64,000 nt of DNA, taken from contig JAEXYZ010000108.1 in assembly GCA_023405135.1 (NCBI GenBank), forward strand, positions 1-64,000, given 5' to 3'. Source of the stretch: Bacillota bacterium. GTDB taxonomy: Bacteria; Bacillota; Bacilli; Bacillales_A; Planococcaceae. The notes below the pieces were generated by a model that made no database searches, was not told where the DNA came from, and saw nothing but the letters and a program-made list of their open reading frames with translations. Each line of letters begins with the position of its first letter. Position 1 is the first letter of the stretch. Below are positions 34,981 through 44,282 of this stretch, piece by piece. Position numbers and translations under genes: made by a program.

Positions 34981-36475
34981 TTCAAATTTGTTAGCAAGAA
35001 ATGCCCGAAAATATCCAACGAACGAAGCTGTAATAAGTCATGGGAGAAGGGTTACGTATAAAGAGTTAGACGATCAAGTAACTCGATTAAGCAATGCTCT
35101 TTTATCTAAAGGAATTAAACAAGAAGATAAAGTTATTCTTTTTATGCCAAACGTTTTGGAATTTGTCGTTAGTTATTTTGCTGTCCAACGAATTGGTGCC
35201 ATTATTGTACCGGTAAATGCAAAGTTCACATTATCAGAAGTTGAATATGTTGCCCAACATGCAGAAGCAAGTGCAATTATTGCCCATGAAGCAATTTTTA
35301 CATCAGTAGAAAAAATATTAGCAATCTCATTAAAAATTAAAACAGGTTCAGCCAAGGATAATTGGCTAAGCTATGATGAATTAATTGAAAGCGCTAACAA
35401 TACACCGATTAATTGTTTATTAAATGAAGATGACCTATCAACTATCCTATACACGTCGGGAACAACAGGCAGCCCAAAAGGAGTGCTTTTTAGCTATCGT
35501 AACATTTTAGCTGTTGCACAAATGATTGCCATTGAAATGGAAGTAAAACCTGAAAGCCGGATTCTCCTTATGATGCTACTAACACATTCTGCTCCATTAC
35601 ATCTATTTCTAATGTCAGCAGTGCTAGTAGGAGCAACGAATGTTTTAACACCAACCTTTACACCAGATTTATTAATTGATTCAGTTGAAAATGAAAAAAC
35701 AACGCACTTCTTCGGAGCACCTGTTGCCTATTTAGTCACTGCATCCCACCCAAGACTCCAAAATGCTGACCTATCTTCAATGAAATGGTGGATATATGGA
35801 GGCGCACCGCTTTCCGAAAAGGAAGTTCGTCATATCCAACAAGCATTTAAAACGGATAACTTAACATGTGTTTATGGGCTAACAGAGGCAGGTCCGAGCG
35901 GTGCGTTAATGTTTGGTTATGAGCACGCTAACAAAGCAGGAAGTATTGGAAGAAGAGCACCATTCGGTACTGAATTACGTATTGTGAATGAGAACGGTTC
36001 AGACGTTGCAATAGGAGAAATCGGAGAAATTGTTTTGCGTGGCGAAGGGAATATGATTGGATATTACAAAAATCCTGAAGCGACGAAAGCAGCGTTTATT
36101 AATGAATGGGTAAAAACTGGAGACCTCGCTCGTTTTGATGAGGACGGTTATATTTGGATTGTAGATCGCAAAAAGGACGTTATCATCTCAGGTGGCGTTA
36201 ATATTTATCCGAAAGAAATTGAAGACCGTATCCTTCAATTCGAAGGGATTTTTGAAGTGGCAGTAGTGGGGGTCCCACATGAACAATGGGGAGAAACTGT
36301 AAAGGCTATTTATGCGGCAAAAACCTCCATTGATGAAGAACAATTAAAAAACTATTTATCTGAACATTTAGCCAAATACAAAGTGCCACGTATTTATGAG
36401 CAAGTAGATGCGTTACCAAGAAATGCATCGGGAAAAATATTAAAACAACAATTAAAACAACAGGTGGTGAATTAA
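34973..36475 (+). CDS. acyl-CoA synthetase (AMP-binding)
   Basis: Adenylate-forming ligase of 500 residues. Core motifs are LYTSGTTGSPKGV, CVYGLTEAGPSG, TGDLARFDEDGYIWIVDRKKDVI and the catalytic Lys in NASGKILKQ. It activates a carboxylic acid as acyl-CoA; chain length cannot be told. The ATG at 34973 follows AAGGGAGAG by seven bases and is preferred to a TTG three bases earlier. Followed with one base gap by an acyl-CoA dehydrogenase. Confidence 0.9.
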   Translation: MNSSNLLARNARKYPTNEAVISHGRRVTYKELDDQVTRLSNALLSKGIKQEDKVILFMPNVLEFVVSYFAVQRIGAIIVPVNAKFTLSEVEYVAQHAEASAIIAHEAIFTSVEKILAISLKIKTGSAKDNWLSYDELIESANNTPINCLLNEDDLSTILYTSGTTGSPKGVLFSYRNILAVAQMIAIEMEVKPESRILLMMLLTHSAPLHLFLMSAVLVGATNVLTPTFTPDLLIDSVENEKTTHFFGAPVAYLVTASHPRLQNADLSSMKWWIYGGAPLSEKEVRHIQQAFKTDNLTCVYGLTEAGPSGALMFGYEHANKAGSIGRRAPFGTELRIVNENGSDVAIGEIGEIVLRGEGNMIGYYKNPEATKAAFINEWVKTGDLARFDEDGYIWIVDRKKDVIISGGVNIYPKEIEDRILQFEGIFEVAVVGVPHEQWGETVKAIYAAKTSIDEEQLKNYLSEHLAKYKVPRIYEQVDALPRNASGKILKQQLKQQVVN

Positions 36476-36476
36476 A

Positions 36477-38144
36477 ATGAAAGTTTTACAATCAACCAAC
36501 ACAAAACTAACGAACTTTTTCGCTAACGATGAAACCCTTCATAAAATACTTGAGCAAATGCTAGATCAAGAGTTTCTAGATTTTGCTAAGCGAGAATTAA
36601 AGGATTATGGAGAACTTGTTGCTGGTGAAATTGATGAGCGTGCACAACATTCAGATCGACAAGGAGAACCGCGTCTGAACAGTTATAACAAATACGGGGA
36701 AGAAGTGTCGGAAGTTTGGGTGAATGAAGGCTATAAAAAAACAATTCAGCAAACTTACAACACTGGTATCGTAGGGTATGTTCATAAGGAAATTCCTCAG
36801 CTAGGCAGAAAGGGAAACTATATTTACAGTTTTGCACAAGGCTATTTATTATCACAGGCTGAACCGGGAGTTTATTGTCCTGTTACATTAACAATGGCAA
36901 CAGCTTATTTACTTGATCATTATGCAGATGATGAAATAAAGAATCGTTTTTTACCCCATGTTCTTTCTACGGGAGAAGTTGAATTATTTGAAGGAGCAAC
37001 ATTCTTAACAGAGCGTCAAGGCGGTTCAGACGTCGGTGCAAATGTTGTTGAAGCTCGTTTTGATGGTGAACACTATCGTTTATATGGAGAGAAATATTTC
37101 GCTTCAAATGCGGGAATGTGTGGAGTTGCGATGGTATTAGCTCGTAGACATGACGCACCTCAAGGAACGAAAGGATTAACACTTTTTGCTGTTCCATGGA
37201 AAAACGAAGATGGCTCAACGAATGGTATTCGTATTCGACGTTTAAAAGATAAACTCGGTGTTCGGGCAGTTCCATCAGGCGAGGTAGAATTCGATGGCGC
37301 ACTTGCTTATGTTGTAGGGGATCCTAACAAAGGAATCTATTACATGCTAGAGGCGCTAAATCTATCAAGAATTTGTAATGCAATTGCATCAGTCGGCATT
37401 ATGAGGCGTGCTTATAATGAGGCAAAGCATTATGTATCCAATCGCCATGCTTTTGGGGAAGTGTTAACGAATTATCCAATGATACAAGATTCATTGGCGA
37501 AGTTTGCTGCAAAAGTACATGTAGAAGTGGCAACGACTTTTGATTTAATCAAATTGTACGATGTTGTTTCAGAGGGCAAAGGGACAGAGAGAGAAATTAT
37601 TTTAAATCGACTGAATATCGCCATTATGAAGAAGGAAACAGCAGAACATGCAGTGAAATATGCGAGTGAGGCAATCGAACTTCACGGCGGTAATGGCTAT
37701 ATCGAGGATTTTGTCACACCTCGTTTATTGCGAGACGCACAGGTGTTAACAGTATGGGAAGGAACAGCAAATATTTTAGCGTTAGAAGTAATACGTCTTT
37801 TTAAAAAATATAACGCACATAGTTTATTCATTGAACAGCTGAAAGAGCGGCTGAAAGAAATTAAAAATACAAGTTTAAAAGATATCGTAGTTAATCAATT
37901 AAAAATATTAGAAGAACAATTAAATATATTTATTACATTAGATGATGCAATGCAAACTTTTGAGGCTAAGCAAGTTGCAGAGAATATGGCTTTATTATAT
38001 GAGAGTGTTGTTGCAGTGGAATGGGCGGATAAATATAGTGGTAAATATGAAAAGTTGGCGGAGATTTATTTAGAACAAACATGGAACCCCCGTAAATTAG
38101 GAGATCCGATGAAAACAGTTCAATATTTTCATGAAGTTATATAG
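36477..38144 (+). CDS. acyl-CoA dehydrogenase, long AidB-like form
   Basis: FAD flavoenzyme of 555 residues, longer than classical acyl-CoA dehydrogenases (about 380) because of N- and C-terminal helical extensions. TERQGGSDVGAN, YGEKYFASNA, RLKDKLGVRAVPSGEVEFDG and the C-terminal ELHGGNGYIEDF...VWEGTANILALEV are as in the AidB/long-chain group. Operon context with a ligase points to beta-oxidation of the ligase product. GGTGGTGAATTAAA precedes the ATG. Confidence 0.88.
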   Translation: MKVLQSTNTKLTNFFANDETLHKILEQMLDQEFLDFAKRELKDYGELVAGEIDERAQHSDRQGEPRLNSYNKYGEEVSEVWVNEGYKKTIQQTYNTGIVGYVHKEIPQLGRKGNYIYSFAQGYLLSQAEPGVYCPVTLTMATAYLLDHYADDEIKNRFLPHVLSTGEVELFEGATFLTERQGGSDVGANVVEARFDGEHYRLYGEKYFASNAGMCGVAMVLARRHDAPQGTKGLTLFAVPWKNEDGSTNGIRIRRLKDKLGVRAVPSGEVEFDGALAYVVGDPNKGIYYMLEALNLSRICNAIASVGIMRRAYNEAKHYVSNRHAFGEVLTNYPMIQDSLAKFAAKVHVEVATTFDLIKLYDVVSEGKGTEREIILNRLNIAIMKKETAEHAVKYASEAIELHGGNGYIEDFVTPRLLRDAQVLTVWEGTANILALEVIRLFKKYNAHSLFIEQLKERLKEIKNTSLKDIVVNQLKILEEQLNIFITLDDAMQTFEAKQVAENMALLYESVVAVEWADKYSGKYEKLAEIYLEQTWNPRKLGDPMKTVQYFHEVI

Positions 38145-38177
38145 GTTTTGACAAACTCTAAGAAAAATAATAATAAC

Positions 38178-38217
38178 AGGCTAAGGATGTTGTTAAATCA
38201 ATATTCTTGGCTTTTTT
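38178..38217 (+). terminator. terminator of the MerR operon
   Basis: AGGCTAAGGATGTT (38178-38191) pairs with AATATTCTTGGCTT (38200-38213) using several G-U pairs; TTTTT follows. Confidence 0.65.
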
Positions 38218-38293
38218 ATTTTCATTTTTCAACAAATTTAGACAAATATCTTTCGAAAATCACAATTCCTATAAAAAAACTTTGAATAACCTA

Positions 38294-38343
38294 TTGACTA
38301 TTGAAATGTCAGAAAGTAAAATCAATTTTATCGGTTAACCGAT
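38294..38343 (+). promoter_or_regulatory. promoter with downstream palindromic operator
   Basis: TTGACT (38294-38299), 17 bases, TAAAAT (38317-38322). The perfect 14-bp palindrome ATCGGTTAACCGAT (38330-38343) covers the expected start of transcription, a typical repressor position. The regulator is unknown; none is encoded beside it. Confidence 0.6.
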
Positions 38344-38423
38344 TTTTCAAAGTGAATAAGTAGGAATTAATTGTACATAAAGTTTTTATTATTAATAGTT
38401 GATCCTGAATAGGAGGATATATC

Positions 38424-39626
38424 GTGAAAGATTTATTTATAAAATCAGAGCAACAACGAAATTGGCTTGAAAAATTAGCGAGTTTAGAAGAAACGTTTAA
38501 AAATAATGCACAAGAAATTGATGAACAATCATCATTTCCCCACGAGCATATTAACGAATTGCGTAAAATTGGTTATACAAAATTAACTTTACCAAAAGAG
38601 CTTGGGGGAGAAGGGTTTAATGTATTTGAAACAATCGCTCTTCAAGAAACTTTAGGAAGTTATGATGGAAGCACGGCTCTTGCAATTGGCTGGACATTAC
38701 TTACTGTTGGAGAACTTTTCGAAAACAAATATTGGGAACCTTCGAAATTAAATGAGTTTGCTAAAAAAGTAGAGCAAGGTGTAATTATTAACCGTGCAGT
38801 TAGTGAAGTTGCTACAGGAAGTCCTATTCGTGGTGGTCGCCCAGGAACAACTGCTAAAAAATCCGGAAGCCAATGGATTATCAATGGTCGTAAAAGCTAT
38901 ACAACAGGCTCCCCGGAACTTGATTATTTCCTGACATCAGCTTGGCTTGAGGAAGAAGAAAAAATTGGCTTCTTCTTAATTCATAAAGATTCAGAAGGCT
39001 TATCGATCGACGAAACTTGGGATGTTATTGCAATGCGCGGTACAGGAAGTCATGATTTAGTACTAAACAATGTGGTAGTAGATGAATCAGATTTAGTAGA
39101 GATACCGAATTACAATACAGGCTTTAAATTAAATGGTTGGTTATTACTTGTTCCAGCTACATATTTAGGTATTGCCCAAGCAGCAAGAGATTACTCACTT
39201 CAATTTGCTAATACACATTCTCCAAACAGTATTAAAGGAACAATTGCAACATTACCTAACGTTCAAGCATTACTTGGTGAAATTGAATTAGAACTTGCAA
39301 CAGCACGCTTTGCTTTATACGGTGCGGCTCAGGGCTATGTAGACTTAAAACAAAAAGAAGCAGAGGGACACGAACTTTCCGTTGAAGAGAGTACGTTAAT
39401 TCTAAACGCAGTAAATACTGCAAAACATATAGTAACAAATGTAGCCATCACAGTAGTCGATAAAGCGATGCGAGTAGTTGGTGCGAAAAGCTTACAACGC
39501 ACTAACCCACTACAACGTTACTATCGCGACGTTCGTGCTGGACTCCATAATCCTCCGATGGACGATATCACAATTAAAAAATTAGCCGAAACGGCATTAA
39601 AAGAAAATGAAAATAAAGGGAGATAA
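38424..39626 (+). CDS. acyl-CoA dehydrogenase-like flavoprotein (monooxygenase-type)
   Basis: A 400-residue member of the acyl-CoA dehydrogenase fold (LPKELGGEGFNVFETIALQETLG, SGSQWIINGRKSYTTGSPELDYF, MRGTGSHDLVLNNVVV). It lacks the usual GGxGY/E-G-T ending and instead ends in QRYYRDVRAGLHNPPMDD, seen in SfnC/DszC-like flavin monooxygenases. It heads an operon with a polar amino-acid ABC importer, an arrangement known for uptake and oxidation of organosulfur compounds. The substrate is inference. TAGGAGGATATATC precedes the GTG/ATG region; the start at 38424 is used. Confidence 0.78.
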   Translation: MKDLFIKSEQQRNWLEKLASLEETFKNNAQEIDEQSSFPHEHINELRKIGYTKLTLPKELGGEGFNVFETIALQETLGSYDGSTALAIGWTLLTVGELFENKYWEPSKLNEFAKKVEQGVIINRAVSEVATGSPIRGGRPGTTAKKSGSQWIINGRKSYTTGSPELDYFLTSAWLEEEEKIGFFLIHKDSEGLSIDETWDVIAMRGTGSHDLVLNNVVVDESDLVEIPNYNTGFKLNGWLLLVPATYLGIAQAARDYSLQFANTHSPNSIKGTIATLPNVQALLGEIELELATARFALYGAAQGYVDLKQKEAEGHELSVEESTLILNAVNTAKHIVTNVAITVVDKAMRVVGAKSLQRTNPLQRYYRDVRAGLHNPPMDDITIKKLAETALKENENKGR

Positions 39627-39631
39627 TCAAC

Positions 39632-40507
39632 ATGAAATTTAATAAACTATTAAAATTTACAGCAGTAGGTTTAGCATCAATTTCTATATTAGCTGCATGT
39701 GGCGGGAATGAAGAAGGAACATCTACAGCTAGCAACTCCGACCAAGAATCTGGTGAAGTTAAAAAAATTAAAGTAGCATATGCAATTGGAACAAAGCCAA
39801 TTTCTTATCAAGATGAAAATGGTGAAGCAGCTGGTTACGATGTGGATGCTATGAGACTAGTTGATGAAAAACTAGAAGATTATGAATTTGAATTTATTGG
39901 TACAACTGATGATGATTTATTAATCGGTGTTGAACAAGGTAAATATGACGTAGGGATTAAAAATGTATGGTACACGGATGAACGTGCAAAAAAATATATT
40001 TTCCCAAAAGAATTCTTAGGATTAAGTAGTACTGGTTTGGCTTTGAAAAAGGAAAATGAACACATCAAAGATTTATCAGATTTTGCATCAGCAAACTTAG
40101 AATTAGCACCAATCGCAGCTAATAACGCTCAATATACAATTGTTGCAGAATACAATGAGGCAAATCCAGATAACCAAGTAAAATTAGTAGCAGGCGATGA
40201 ATTTAATGTTGATCAGGTTCAATGGGTAAATGAAGGTCGTGCTGATGGAGCAATTTACCTTGAAGCACAATATAATGCACAAATTTTAGATGAAAATGGC
40301 CCTTATCATAACTTAATCGACGAAGTAGTATATAACGAATTCATTGTCATTAAAACTTGGCCGTTATTCAACAAAAATCAACAAGAGCTTGCAAATGCTT
40401 ACGATGAAGCAATGGCAGAAATTAAACAAACGGATGAACTAAAAAATTTAATGAAAAAACATTATGGTAGAGATTTATTTGAAGTGTTAGAAACTGTTGA
40501 ACGATAA
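39632..40507 (+). CDS. amino-acid ABC transporter substrate-binding lipoprotein
   Basis: Solute receptor of 291 residues with signal peptide ending in the lipobox LAAC (residues about 19-23). The mature domain (IKVAYAIGTKPISYQDENGEAAGYDVDAMRLV, YDVGIKNVWYTDERAKKY) is the family 3 polar/cystine-type binding fold. Five bases separate it from the flavoprotein gene; a hairpin separates it from the permease genes. Confidence 0.88.
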   Translation: MKFNKLLKFTAVGLASISILAACGGNEEGTSTASNSDQESGEVKKIKVAYAIGTKPISYQDENGEAAGYDVDAMRLVDEKLEDYEFEFIGTTDDDLLIGVEQGKYDVGIKNVWYTDERAKKYIFPKEFLGLSSTGLALKKENEHIKDLSDFASANLELAPIAANNAQYTIVAEYNEANPDNQVKLVAGDEFNVDQVQWVNEGRADGAIYLEAQYNAQILDENGPYHNLIDEVVYNEFIVIKTWPLFNKNQQELANAYDEAMAEIKQTDELKNLMKKHYGRDLFEVLETVER

Positions 40508-40514
40508 GTGAACA

Positions 40515-40553
40515 TGAGGCTGTTGGGTGTAAACCTTACAGCCTCACTTTTTT
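40515..40553 (+). terminator. internal terminator/attenuator within the ABC operon
   Basis: TGAGGCTGT (40515-40523) and ACAGCCTCA (40538-40546) followed by CTTTTTT, between receptor and permease genes. Likely partial, raising receptor expression relative to the permeases. Confidence 0.75.
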
Positions 40554-40572
40554 AGGAAAGTGGTGAACAAAA

Positions 40573-41283
40573 GTGGAAAAATACTTTGATATTAGTTATC
40601 TGTGGGGTGCGATACCTAATTTACTACCGTATTTAAAAATTACTTTTTTAGTTGCAGGGCTAGCTGTTCTATTCGGGACATTGCTCGGCTTCGTACTGGC
40701 CTTTGCAAAAATGGGGAAAAGCAAAGTTTTACGTTCTTTAGCGAACGGATATACAACCGTTATGCGTTGTACACCTTCTATTGTTCTATTATTCCTTGTG
40801 TACTACGGAGTACCTTTTCTTGCAGACTCACTCTTTCATGTTAATTTACAAGACATAAATACAGGTGTTTTTGTTGTTACTACGTTTTCACTACAATTTT
40901 CAGCTATGATGTCTGAAGTTATTCGTTCTGCCATCCAGTCAATTCATAAAGGACAGTATGAGGCTGCGGTTAGTGTTGGGTTAACACCATTTCAGGCGTA
41001 TCGACGAATTATTTTCCCACAAGCTTTTGTAGTTGCACTACCGAATTTTGGAAACGGGTTAATAAACATTCTACAAGAGGGTGCCCTAGCTTATACAATC
41101 GGATTTATTGACATTGTTGGAAAAGCAAATTTAATTATTGCAAGTAACTTAAATTCACATGCACTTGAGATTTATATTGCTTTAGCAATTATTTATTGGA
41201 TTATTTCTATTACTATAGAAAAAGTTTTCGAGAAATTAGAGAAGTTCTTCAGCAAAGGGTCTCGTTCACTAAAAGCATCATAG
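40573..41283 (+). CDS. amino-acid ABC transporter permease
   Basis: HisM-type permease of 236 residues with about five transmembrane helices. The ATPase-contacting EAA motif appears as YEAAVSVGLTPFQAYRRIIFPQAF. The GTG start has AAAGTGGTG upstream. Resembles the TcyL/TcyM pair of B. subtilis; works with the next permease as a heterodimer. Confidence 0.9.
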   Translation: MEKYFDISYLWGAIPNLLPYLKITFLVAGLAVLFGTLLGFVLAFAKMGKSKVLRSLANGYTTVMRCTPSIVLLFLVYYGVPFLADSLFHVNLQDINTGVFVVTTFSLQFSAMMSEVIRSAIQSIHKGQYEAAVSVGLTPFQAYRRIIFPQAFVVALPNFGNGLINILQEGALAYTIGFIDIVGKANLIIASNLNSHALEIYIALAIIYWIISITIEKVFEKLEKFFSKGSRSLKAS

Positions 41284-41295
41284 GAGGTGGATATT

Positions 41296-42009
41296 ATGGA
41301 ATCAAGTTTAAATATACCTTTTTTAATCGATACATTTTGGATTGCATTAAGTGGAGTGCCAATAGCTCTTCTTGTAACGGTTGTTGCAATGGCAATTGCT
41401 GTACCAATAGGTTTTTTCCTTGCTTTAACACGTATTAATAAAATTCCTGTTTTAAATCAAATTGCAAAGGTGTACGTTTCTTTTGTACGTGGTACACCAA
41501 TTATTATTCAAATCTTCGTATTGTATAGCTTTATACCAATATTTTTGAATAGTATTTTTACAAAATATAATATTGATTATCCAATCTATGATATCCATCC
41601 AATTTGGTATGCGTTTATTATTTTTTCATTTAATACAGCAGCAATTTTGATCGAGGTGTTCCGTTCAGCTCTAGGAACAGTTGATCGAGGTCAATTAGAG
41701 GCCGCACATTCTGTTGGCCTTACAACGGCACAAGCTTATGTGAGAATTATTATTCCGCAAGCATTAGTCTCTGCGTTACCAAACTTAACGACAGCTACAG
41801 TTAATTTAATTAAAGCAACGTCACTTGGTTATGCTATTTCATTGCAGGAAATTACGTTAAAGGCAAAAGTAGAAGCGAATTTAGGATATAACTACTTAGA
41901 AGCGTATATTGATATTTTTATCGTTTATTTAATTATTTGTATTGCAGTAGAACAGTTATTTAAGTTATGGGAAAAACGTTTAAGTCGCTATAAAATGGTT
42001 AGCGCTTAA
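41296..42009 (+). CDS. amino-acid ABC transporter permease
   Basis: Second HisM-type permease, 237 residues, with EAAHSVGLTTAQAYVRIIIPQAL as EAA loop and FVRGTPIIIQIFVLY. The ATG at 41296 follows AGGAGG by eight bases; the GTG nine bases earlier overlaps that site. Confidence 0.9.
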   Translation: MESSLNIPFLIDTFWIALSGVPIALLVTVVAMAIAVPIGFFLALTRINKIPVLNQIAKVYVSFVRGTPIIIQIFVLYSFIPIFLNSIFTKYNIDYPIYDIHPIWYAFIIFSFNTAAILIEVFRSALGTVDRGQLEAAHSVGLTTAQAYVRIIIPQALVSALPNLTTATVNLIKATSLGYAISLQEITLKAKVEANLGYNYLEAYIDIFIVYLIICIAVEQLFKLWEKRLSRYKMVSA

Positions 42010-42021
42010 GGAGGCAAATAC

Positions 42022-42777
42022 ATGTTAGAAATTAAAAACATTCATAAATCGTTCGGGAAAAATGAAATTTTAAAAGGTGTCGACCTGAAAATTGATAAAG
42101 GCGATGTAGTTGTAATTTTAGGGCCTAGTGGTTCAGGAAAGACAACACTACTTCGTTGTATTAATTTTCTAGAAAGAGCGGATCAAGGAACAGCAAGTTT
42201 TGGAGAAGTTAATGTTGATTTAAAAACCGCTTCTAAAAAAGAAGTATTAGCAATCCGTAAGAAAACGGCCTTTGTATTCCAAAACTATAATTTATTTAAT
42301 AATAAAACTGCTTTAGAAAATGTTGCAGAGGGGCTAATTATCGGAAGAAAAGTACCGAAACAAGAGGCTTATGAAATCTCGAAAAAAGCACTTGATAAAG
42401 TAGGCTTATCAGAGAAATATGATTCTTACCCGAGTCAGCTTTCAGGTGGTCAACAGCAACGTGTAGGGATTGCTCGTGCAGTAGCATTAAATCCGGATAT
42501 AATTCTTTTTGACGAACCAACATCAGCACTAGATCCAGAGCTAGTTGGAGAAGTGCTTCAAGTTATGAAGGATATTGCAAAAGAGGGTACGACAATGCTC
42601 GTTGTTACACATGAAATGGGCTTTGCGAAAGACGTTGCAAACAAGGTTATCTTTATGGACGGTGGCAATATTATAGAAGAAGGTACACCCCACGAAATTT
42701 TCGTAACACCGAAAGAAGAAAGAACACGTCGTTTCCTTCGTCGTGTCCTACCAGATCAATTCGACTTTGAAATCTAA
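42022..42777 (+). CDS. amino-acid ABC transporter ATP-binding protein
   Basis: ATPase of 251 residues for the preceding permeases: Walker A GPSGSGKTTLLR, Q-loop FVFQNYNLF, signature LSGGQQQRVGIARA, Walker B IILFDEPTSALDPE, H-switch VTHEMGFA. Typical of GlnQ/TcyN. AAGGAGG lies eight bases upstream. Last gene of the operon. Confidence 0.92.
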   Translation: MLEIKNIHKSFGKNEILKGVDLKIDKGDVVVILGPSGSGKTTLLRCINFLERADQGTASFGEVNVDLKTASKKEVLAIRKKTAFVFQNYNLFNNKTALENVAEGLIIGRKVPKQEAYEISKKALDKVGLSEKYDSYPSQLSGGQQQRVGIARAVALNPDIILFDEPTSALDPELVGEVLQVMKDIAKEGTTMLVVTHEMGFAKDVANKVIFMDGGNIIEEGTPHEIFVTPKEERTRRFLRRVLPDQFDFEI

Positions 42778-42789
42778 AGTTCCATTTTA

Positions 42790-42838
42790 ATGTACCAGGT
42801 ACGCAAACAATTTTGAATTTTTCGAATTGTTCGTACCT
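42790..42838. repeat. TACCAGGTAC palindromic element, copy 3 (right end truncated)
   Basis: Left end ATGTACCAGGTACGCAAAC is intact; the right arm ends at CGTACCT without the final GGTACA. Confidence 0.8.
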
Positions 42839-42859
42839 ATTTTTCTGCACACATATCCC

Positions 42860-42917
42860 ATGTACCAGGTACATAAACAATTCGGAATTTTTCGAATTGT
42901 ATGCGTACCTGGTACAT
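42860..42917. repeat. TACCAGGTAC palindromic element, copy 4
   Basis: ATGTACCAGGTACATAAAC at the left and GCGTACCTGGTACAT at the right, with arms rich in AATTCGGAAT. It is 21 bases after copy 3 and a few bases before TACAAT (42924-42929), the probable -10 of the cobalamin operon. Confidence 0.85.
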
Positions 42918-42934
42918 CCATGGTACAATTAAAG

Positions 42935-43130
42935 ACGTAAAGGTTCTTATCGCGTATGAGCGGATAAGAGTAAAAGGGAAGTCGGTGGAATTCCGACGCT
43001 GTCCCGCAACTGTAAATGTGAGCGACCCTAATAATCCACTGTTCAAACGGGAAGGAAGGGAATCGCAATGAACATAAGCCAGGAGACCTGCCTTTATGAA
43101 TACCAACAACACCTTACGAGGATAAGGCTG
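42935..43130 (+). promoter_or_regulatory. cobalamin riboswitch
   Basis: Class I B12 aptamer elements occur in order: AAAGGTTCTTATC, AAAAGGGAAGTCGGTG, the conserved core GCTGTCCCGCAACTGTAA, and the B12-box-like GCCAGGAGACCTGCCT at about 43077-43092. Adenosylcobalamin binding is expected to favour the downstream terminator and switch off the corrinoid genes. Confidence 0.95.
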
Positions 43131-43175
43131 GATAAACGTATGTAGTAGTATGATCATACTTTTATTTAAACTGCC

Positions 43176-43203
43176 GTCTCTCGTAAATGAGGGACTTTTT
43201 TAT
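43176..43203 (+). terminator. terminator of the cobalamin riboswitch
   Basis: GTCTCTC (43176-43182) and GAGGGAC (43189-43195) with one G-U pair, followed by TTTTTTTATTTT; about 80 bases before the permease start. Confidence 0.75.
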
Positions 43204-43281
43204 TTTGCAAAATTTAGGGAGTAACTACAAATTCTACCACCTAATGAAGCAAATAGACGAACTAGTAAACGAGGGTTTAAT

Positions 43282-44277
43282 GTGAAGAAGAAAATGGTTT
43301 TTGCTTACGCTTCCTCAATTTTTGCTCTGCTGATCTGTATGTGGCTCGGTATTTCAAGTGGGTCAGTAGATGTTCCAGTTTCTGCTTTATGGGATAGTAC
43401 AACAAATGTCAGTCTTTACAACATATTATGGAGCATAAGAATTCCGCGCGTACTGTTAGCCGGTTTAGTAGGGGCATCATTGGCAATTGCTGGAGCAGCA
43501 TTTCAAGGGTTGCTCAAAAATCCTTTAGCAGATCCATATACGCTTGGAGTGTCATCCGGTGCATCAGTTGGAGCAGTGGTGACTATCTTTTTTGGCATCT
43601 CCTTCCCTATGATTGGTTCCTTTACATTACCGATTTTCGGGATGCTCGGAGCCTTGATTACATTGGTAATTGTATTAAGCTTTGCTCGCTTAATAGATCG
43701 AACAATGAAAATGGAAACGCTTATTTTAACTGGCGTCATCTTTAGTTCATTTTTAGGTTCATGTATTTCATTAATGATTGCACTTACCGGTGAACAACTC
43801 CGCGAAATTATTGGTTGGCTCCTTGGAAGTGTGTCAATGCGTGGCTGGCCTTATGTCACAATGATAATCCCATTTGTCATAGTCGGTTCAATAATTTTAT
43901 GGTTAAATCGCCGTGAATTAAATGCAATGATGTATGGAGACGATAGAGCACAGTCATTAGGAGTGAATGTGAAAAGAAGTAAATATGCAATTTTAATAGG
44001 CGGGTCAATGTTAACAGGAGCAGCCGTTGCAGTTTCTGGTACGATTGGTTTCGTTGGCTTAGTTGTTCCTCATATGACGAGGATGCTTTGGGGGGCAGAT
44101 CATCGACATTTGTTAACATTGTCACTTTTAAATGGAGCGAGTTTACTAATTATTTGTGACTTAGTTTCTCGAACTATACTAGCACCGGCTGAATTACCGA
44201 TTGGCGTGATAACCGCTTTAATTGGCGCACCAGTATTTTCGTATATTTTTTATAAACAAAGAAGAAGTAAGGGGTGA
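43282..44277 (+). CDS. btuC: corrinoid/iron-siderophore type ABC permease (BtuC-like)
   Basis: FecCD-family permease of 331 residues with about ten helices. RIPRVLLAGLVGASLAIAGAAFQGLLKNPLADPYTLGVSSGASVGA-like N-terminal region, GTIGFVGLVVPHMTR and the C-terminal PIGVITALIGAPVFSYI are family hallmarks. B12 riboswitch control assigns it to corrinoids. The GTG start has GAGGG seven bases upstream. No BtuF receptor gene accompanies it. Confidence 0.87.
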   Translation: MKKKMVFAYASSIFALLICMWLGISSGSVDVPVSALWDSTTNVSLYNILWSIRIPRVLLAGLVGASLAIAGAAFQGLLKNPLADPYTLGVSSGASVGAVVTIFFGISFPMIGSFTLPIFGMLGALITLVIVLSFARLIDRTMKMETLILTGVIFSSFLGSCISLMIALTGEQLREIIGWLLGSVSMRGWPYVTMIIPFVIVGSIILWLNRRELNAMMYGDDRAQSLGVNVKRSKYAILIGGSMLTGAAVAVSGTIGFVGLVVPHMTRMLWGADHRHLLTLSLLNGASLLIICDLVSRTILAPAELPIGVITALIGAPVFSYIFYKQRRSKG

Positions 44278-44282
44278 ATTGT

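Noticed and set aside
42671..43157. Minus-strand frames across the cobalamin riboswitch and palindromes
   Set aside because: Their sequence is only the reverse of the repeats and the riboswitch aptamer.
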